Assembly (NCBI RefSeq): GCF_900167945.1
Contig: NZ_FUZA01000002.1
Location: forward strand, 1,178,001-1,242,000
Direction of reading: 5' to 3'
DNA from: Dyadobacter psychrophilus
GTDB lineage: Bacteria; Bacteroidota; Bacteroidia; Cytophagales; Spirosomataceae
Length of the DNA stretch: 64,000 nt
The notes below the pieces were generated by a model. That model did no database searches. It was not told the origin of the DNA and saw only the letters and a program-made list of their open reading frames with translations. The translations under genes were made by a program, and so were the position numbers. Within the stretch, counting starts at the first letter, position 1, and the number at the start of each line of letters is the position of its first letter. Below, one piece after another: positions 61,141 to 64,000 of this stretch.

Positions 61141-61186
61141 TAGCAATGTAAAATCTGCTTATTATCAGGCAGATTTTACATTGCTA
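61141..61186. terminator. Bidirectional hairpin between converging genes
   Basis: Perfect 18-bp arms (61141-61158 and 61169-61186; TAGCAATGTAAAATCTGC and its complement) around a 10-nt loop. It lies just after the isomerase stop and includes the stop codon of the hydrolase on the other strand, so it can end both transcripts. Confidence 0.75.
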
Positions 61187-62177
61187 AAAACTTCAAAAGC
61201 GGCCGAATAAAGCGATCAAAGTCCTCGATATGCGGCAAATGGCCAATGTTATCCAACTCGACCAGTTGACTGTTCTTAATTTTTGATTTAGTAATCTTCC
61301 CCAATTCAGGATAATTGCCGAGCGTTTTTCTCACATCTTCCGGCGCAAGATTTTTGCCAACTGCGCTGCGGTCGCGCTGCCCTATAATGAGCAATGTTGG
61401 CGCCTTTATTTTATCAAAATCATAGCAAACCGGCTGTGTGTAAATCATATCATAGGTCAATGCTGAGTTCCAGGCGATTCTGGGATAATCCTTATTCAAT
61501 GTCCAGCCCGCAAGCAAGTTTACCCAACGACTGTATTCCGGCTTCCATTTTCCATCATAATAGCTGGTTAGCTGATAATTTTTAATGGAATTCGCATCGC
61601 TTTTCAGCTCGCTTTGATACCATTTATCAACAGATTGATAAGGAACTTTTAGCTTGTAATCTTCCAGTCCGATCGGGTTTTCGAGAATAAATTTCTCCAC
61701 CGTTTCGGGATACATGACTGCAAACCTGGTCGCTACCATACCGCCCATAGAATGTCCCAGGACGATTATTTTAGTAATTTTTAGCTCATCCAAAACCCTT
61801 TTGGTATTAGCAGCCAGCTCATGAAAAGAATATTGGAAATGAGCGGGCTTGGAGGATTTTCCAAATCCGATTTGATCCGGAATGATGACACGATAACCCT
61901 TGTCCGAGAGTGCTTTGGCAGTCTGTTCCCAATAAGCGCCATTGAAATTCTTGCCGTGCAGCAGCATAATGCTTTTGCCATTTGCTTTGGCAGGCTTAAT
62001 GTCCATATAGGCCATTCTCAGCGGCTCGCCCTGTGATTCAAACTCCAAAAATGAAACGGGAAACGGATAATCATAATTTTCGAGATTGATATCCAGGTTG
62101 CGTAATGAGTCCTTTTGTGCTTGAAGGTGGGACACAGATAAGATAGCAAGGAGAAGCGCGAGTAGGAAGTTTTTCAT
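61176..62177 (-). CDS. Alpha/beta hydrolase, exported
   Basis: A 333-residue hydrolase with a signal peptide (MKNFLLALLLAILSVSHLQA). The catalytic set is seen as KIIVLGHSMGGMVATRFA (Ser in GHSMGG), LLIIGQRDRSAVG (Asp) and VELDNIGHLPHIEDFDRF (His), with IMLLHGKNFNGAYWEQTAKALSDKGYRVIIPDQIGFGKSSKP before. The reaction is not evident; esterase, lactonase or haloalkane-type activity is possible. The stop falls inside the bidirectional hairpin. Confidence 0.87.
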   Translation of the reverse strand: MKNFLLALLLAILSVSHLQAQKDSLRNLDINLENYDYPFPVSFLEFESQGEPLRMAYMDIKPAKANGKSIMLLHGKNFNGAYWEQTAKALSDKGYRVIIPDQIGFGKSSKPAHFQYSFHELAANTKRVLDELKITKIIVLGHSMGGMVATRFAVMYPETVEKFILENPIGLEDYKLKVPYQSVDKWYQSELKSDANSIKNYQLTSYYDGKWKPEYSRWVNLLAGWTLNKDYPRIAWNSALTYDMIYTQPVCYDFDKIKAPTLLIIGQRDRSAVGKNLAPEDVRKTLGNYPELGKITKSKIKNSQLVELDNIGHLPHIEDFDRFIRPLLKFLAM

Positions 62178-62194
62178 TTGAAAATGCTTTAAAT

Positions 62195-62230
62195 GTAAAA
62201 AAGGATAACCTCACGATTATCCTTTTTACA
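62195..62230 (-). terminator. Intrinsic terminator of the MFS gene
   Basis: TTATCCTTTTTAC and GTAAAAAAGGATAA pair around an 8-nt loop, leaving an A/T-rich end. It lies 27 bp past the MFS stop at 62257 and before the hydrolase start. Confidence 0.6.
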
Positions 62231-62256
62231 ACTGAAAATAATGTACCAGCGATGTC

Positions 62257-63420
62257 TTATTGAATCAATTTAGCTTTCGCAGACAGAAATGCGGTGAGTG
62301 AAGCAAGTATGCCAACGATGCCAAATGACCATCTCAAATCAGCAAACTGTGCTACGATTCCGATCAATGGCGGTCCGATCAGGAAGCCTATGAAACTGAT
62401 AGATGAAACCGCGGCTAATGCCATTCCCGCTGACATGGTGGTTGATTTTCCCGCTGCGCTGTAAACCAGTGGAACAACCGATGAAACTCCAAATCCAACT
62501 AATAAGAATCCAAAGGTTGCGGGAACCAGGAAAGGGAACAACACCGCAATAGCAAGTCCCAAGCCCATTAGCGAGCCGCTGATCTGCAACATTTTCTTTC
62601 TTCCGATGCGGTTAGCAAGCCAGTCGCCGGCAAAACGTCCGCCTGTCATGGTGCCCATAAAAGCCACGTAACCAAGTGTGGTCAATGATGCCGGCACGTG
62701 CACTGCTTCCTGGAAATAAACGCCGCTCCAGTCGAACATAGCGCCTTCGCAGACCATTGCACAGAATCCGATCAAACCCAGCATCAGCAAATCGCGGTCT
62801 GGCTTTACAAACATGGGCTGCGCTTCGCCTTCGTTTTTCTCACTATCAGGCATTGTGTGCTTGTACGCGGTGAAAATAATGATGAATGCTGCCAGCGCAA
62901 TGACGCTGAAATGAATATGAGGAGGGATATGAACCGAAATGAAAAAAGAACCGATCATGGCGCTCACAAATCCCGCTAAACTCCATAAGCCGTGAAACGA
63001 GGCCATTATGGATTTTCCGTAGACTTGCTCAACGGCAACAGCTTGTGTATTGACCGCAATGTTGGTCAGGTTTCCCCAAAGTCCGAATGCGAAGAGCGCG
63101 ATCACCAGATGTTCGGTCCTTGTAACGAAACCAATGAATGATAATGTGACGGCATATAGGATGGCGCCGATCAAAACCATTTTTTTACTTCCGTAATGTG
63201 TCACCATCCAGCCCGAGATGGGTAAGCTGGCCATTAAACCAATTGGAAGTGCTAAAAGAACAGTCCCCAAACCGCCTTCGGTCAGGTGCAGCATATTCTT
63301 GATATCGGGAATGCGACTTGCCCATGCAGCAAAGCTAAGTCCCTGTACAAAGAAGAAAGCAGCTACCGCCAGGCGCAAATACTTTCGGGAGTCGGAGGGG
63401 GCAAAAATTGAATAATTCAT
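62257..63420 (-). CDS. MFS transporter (fucose-permease/YbjJ-like)
   Basis: A 387-residue permease with 12 predicted helices. FFVQGLSFAAWASRIPDIKNMLHLTEGGLGTVLLALPIGLMASLPISGWMVTHYGSKKMVLIGAI is the start, and LTTLGYVAFMGTMTGGRFAGDWLANRIGRKKMLQISGSLMGLGLAIAVLFPFLVPATFGFLLVGFGVSSVVPLVYSAAGK is the second half. This pattern fits YbjJ/fucose-permease-like carriers, which move sugars or related small solutes. It ends before a terminator at 62195-62230 and is divergent from the beta-lactamase-like gene. Confidence 0.87.
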   Translation of the reverse strand: MNYSIFAPSDSRKYLRLAVAAFFFVQGLSFAAWASRIPDIKNMLHLTEGGLGTVLLALPIGLMASLPISGWMVTHYGSKKMVLIGAILYAVTLSFIGFVTRTEHLVIALFAFGLWGNLTNIAVNTQAVAVEQVYGKSIMASFHGLWSLAGFVSAMIGSFFISVHIPPHIHFSVIALAAFIIIFTAYKHTMPDSEKNEGEAQPMFVKPDRDLLMLGLIGFCAMVCEGAMFDWSGVYFQEAVHVPASLTTLGYVAFMGTMTGGRFAGDWLANRIGRKKMLQISGSLMGLGLAIAVLFPFLVPATFGFLLVGFGVSSVVPLVYSAAGKSTTMSAGMALAAVSSISFIGFLIGPPLIGIVAQFADLRWSFGIVGILASLTAFLSAKAKLIQ

Positions 63421-63728
63421 AGGAGCGAAAATTTTGTGGTGAATGTGTGTACGACTAGCAATTCGTGTTTATTTGTTATAACTTTTTTAAGATGCTAATT
63501 TTTTCGGGTAGTGCAAAACAAAGACGGACTTTTTTGTTAAATACTTCCTGATGCAAAAATAACGGTTTACAAGTGATTTAAATTCACAGTTGTTGTACTT
63601 TTTAAATAATATTAAAAAGTATGTGTTGTACAAAAGTAAGAAATAGGATTTTTGAACAATGCTTTTTTAAAATAGCGTAATGCATTTTGTAAATTCACCT
63701 TTCAGCCATCATAAAAATCATTGGATAA
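63421..63728. other. AT-rich divergent intergenic region
   Basis: This 308-bp stretch must hold the promoters of the MFS gene and of the serine hydrolase gene. It contains one clear inverted repeat (63596-63621, listed separately). No gene or RNA is seen. Confidence 0.5.
63596..63621. promoter_or_regulatory. Inverted repeat, candidate operator
   Basis: TACTTTTTAA and TTAAAAAGTA form perfect 10-bp arms around ATAATA, and TTGTAC appears at each side (63593-63598 and 63626-63631). The symmetry fits a dimeric regulator's site in a divergent promoter region. Confidence 0.4.
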
Positions 63729-64000
63729 ATGAAATTTGCATTTACTTCACTCCTCAGTTTAATCCTTCTAACAAGCAGCTTCGCGCAGGAAAGCACGGCC
63801 GACCGTGCCGCCAGAATTAAGGCGACCTTGCCTGTTGTCGAAAAAATGTACAATGAATATGCTGAGAAAAACCATTTTCCTTCCTTAGCATTCGGCATTG
63901 TGGCGGATGGCCAGCTCATTATGTCAGGCGCGACCGGCTTTTCGGAGATCGCGACCGAAACGAAGGCATCGCCGGGCTCGTTATTTAGAATTGCTTCCAT
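63729..64000 (+). CDS. Class C beta-lactamase-like serine hydrolase (partial)
   Basis: A signal peptide MKFAFTSLLSLILLTSSFAQ leads to a mature start with VEKMYNEYAEKNHFPSLAFGIVADGQLIMSGATGFSEIATETKASPGSLFRIASM. The phrase LFRIASM leads into the Ser-x-x-Lys catalytic motif, cut by the window edge. Members are penicillin-binding-protein-like esterases, peptidases or beta-lactamases. The 3' part is missing, so the class cannot be refined. Confidence 0.8.
   Translation, partial: MKFAFTSLLSLILLTSSFAQESTADRAARIKATLPVVEKMYNEYAEKNHFPSLAFGIVADGQLIMSGATGFSEIATETKASPGSLFRIAS

Noticed and set aside
1..64000. CRISPR arrays, tRNA, rRNA, insertion sequences and phage genes
   Set aside because: No evenly spaced repeats, cloverleaf-like blocks, transposase or integrase-like protein could be recognised while reading; a tRNA scan was not run, so a single tRNA could still be missed.

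Overview
The window looks like a chromosomal segment of a Bacteroidota bacterium, most likely Cytophagales and close to Dyadobacter/Spirosoma (the genus is inference). The evidence is a SusC/SusD pair, several TonB-dependent receptors with an N-terminal carboxypeptidase-regulatory-like domain, a type IX secretion (T9SS) sorting tail, LytS/LytTR and HisKA_3/NarL two-component pairs, and promoter boxes of the Bacteroidota type (TTG/TTTG, about 19 nt, TAnnTTTG). No rRNA, tRNA, insertion sequence or CRISPR array was recognised.

Region by region. 1-4.9 kb: end of an unknown gene, a nucleotide pyrophosphatase/phosphodiesterase, an SRPBCC protein, a HigBA toxin-antitoxin pair, a DUF6157 protein, a metallo-beta-lactamase-fold hydrolase, and an antitoxin next to a decayed PIN-domain toxin. 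4.9-9.1 kb: LytTR response regulator and LytS-type kinase beside a TonB receptor. 9.3-12.3 kb: VOC protein, then an ECF sigma factor with an in-frame stop codon, a one-pass membrane protein and an outer-membrane-like protein. 12.2-18.4 kb: AraC regulator divergent from a tight sugar operon (DUF1080 hydrolase, Gfo/Idh/MocA oxidoreductase, TIM-barrel isomerase, MFS transporter, PhyH-type dioxygenase). 18.4-23.4 kb: histidine kinase, NarL regulator, papain-like cysteine protease, small unknown protein and 7-TM protein in one run, then a START-domain protein. 23.4-27.8 kb: nitrilase-family amidohydrolase, AraC regulator, and an MBOAT plus SGNH-like pair for O-acetylation. 28-38 kb: glycan-utilisation locus (SusC, SusD, DUF3823, GH71/99-like enzyme) facing a transmembrane kelch/winged-helix regulator. 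38-43 kb: LolA-like protein, TonB receptor, ChbG/YdjC-like deacetylase, molybdopterin-domain protein. 43-51 kb: DNA alkylation repair protein, a planctomycete-type cytochrome/DUF1553 lipoprotein with its DUF1501 partner, a small lipoprotein, and an M64 peptidase with a T9SS tail. 51-54.5 kb: ParA with a small partner between two related palindromes, then a TetR/small protein/MFS operon. 54.6-57 kb: a probable type II restriction-modification locus. 57.2-60 kb: a three-gene membrane module (coiled-coil protein, membrane coiled-coil protein, membrane-anchored ASKHA-fold protein) closed by a strong terminator. 60.2-64 kb: TIM-barrel isomerase, alpha/beta hydrolase, MFS transporter, and the start of a class C beta-lactamase-like serine hydrolase.

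The best candidates for undescribed biology are the 57-60 kb membrane module, the restriction-modification locus with its divergent PD-(D/E)XK-like nuclease, the kinase-regulator-protease-7TM run at 18.5-22.6 kb, and the one-component transmembrane regulator beside the SusCD locus. All family calls come from reading the sequence; no database search was run.
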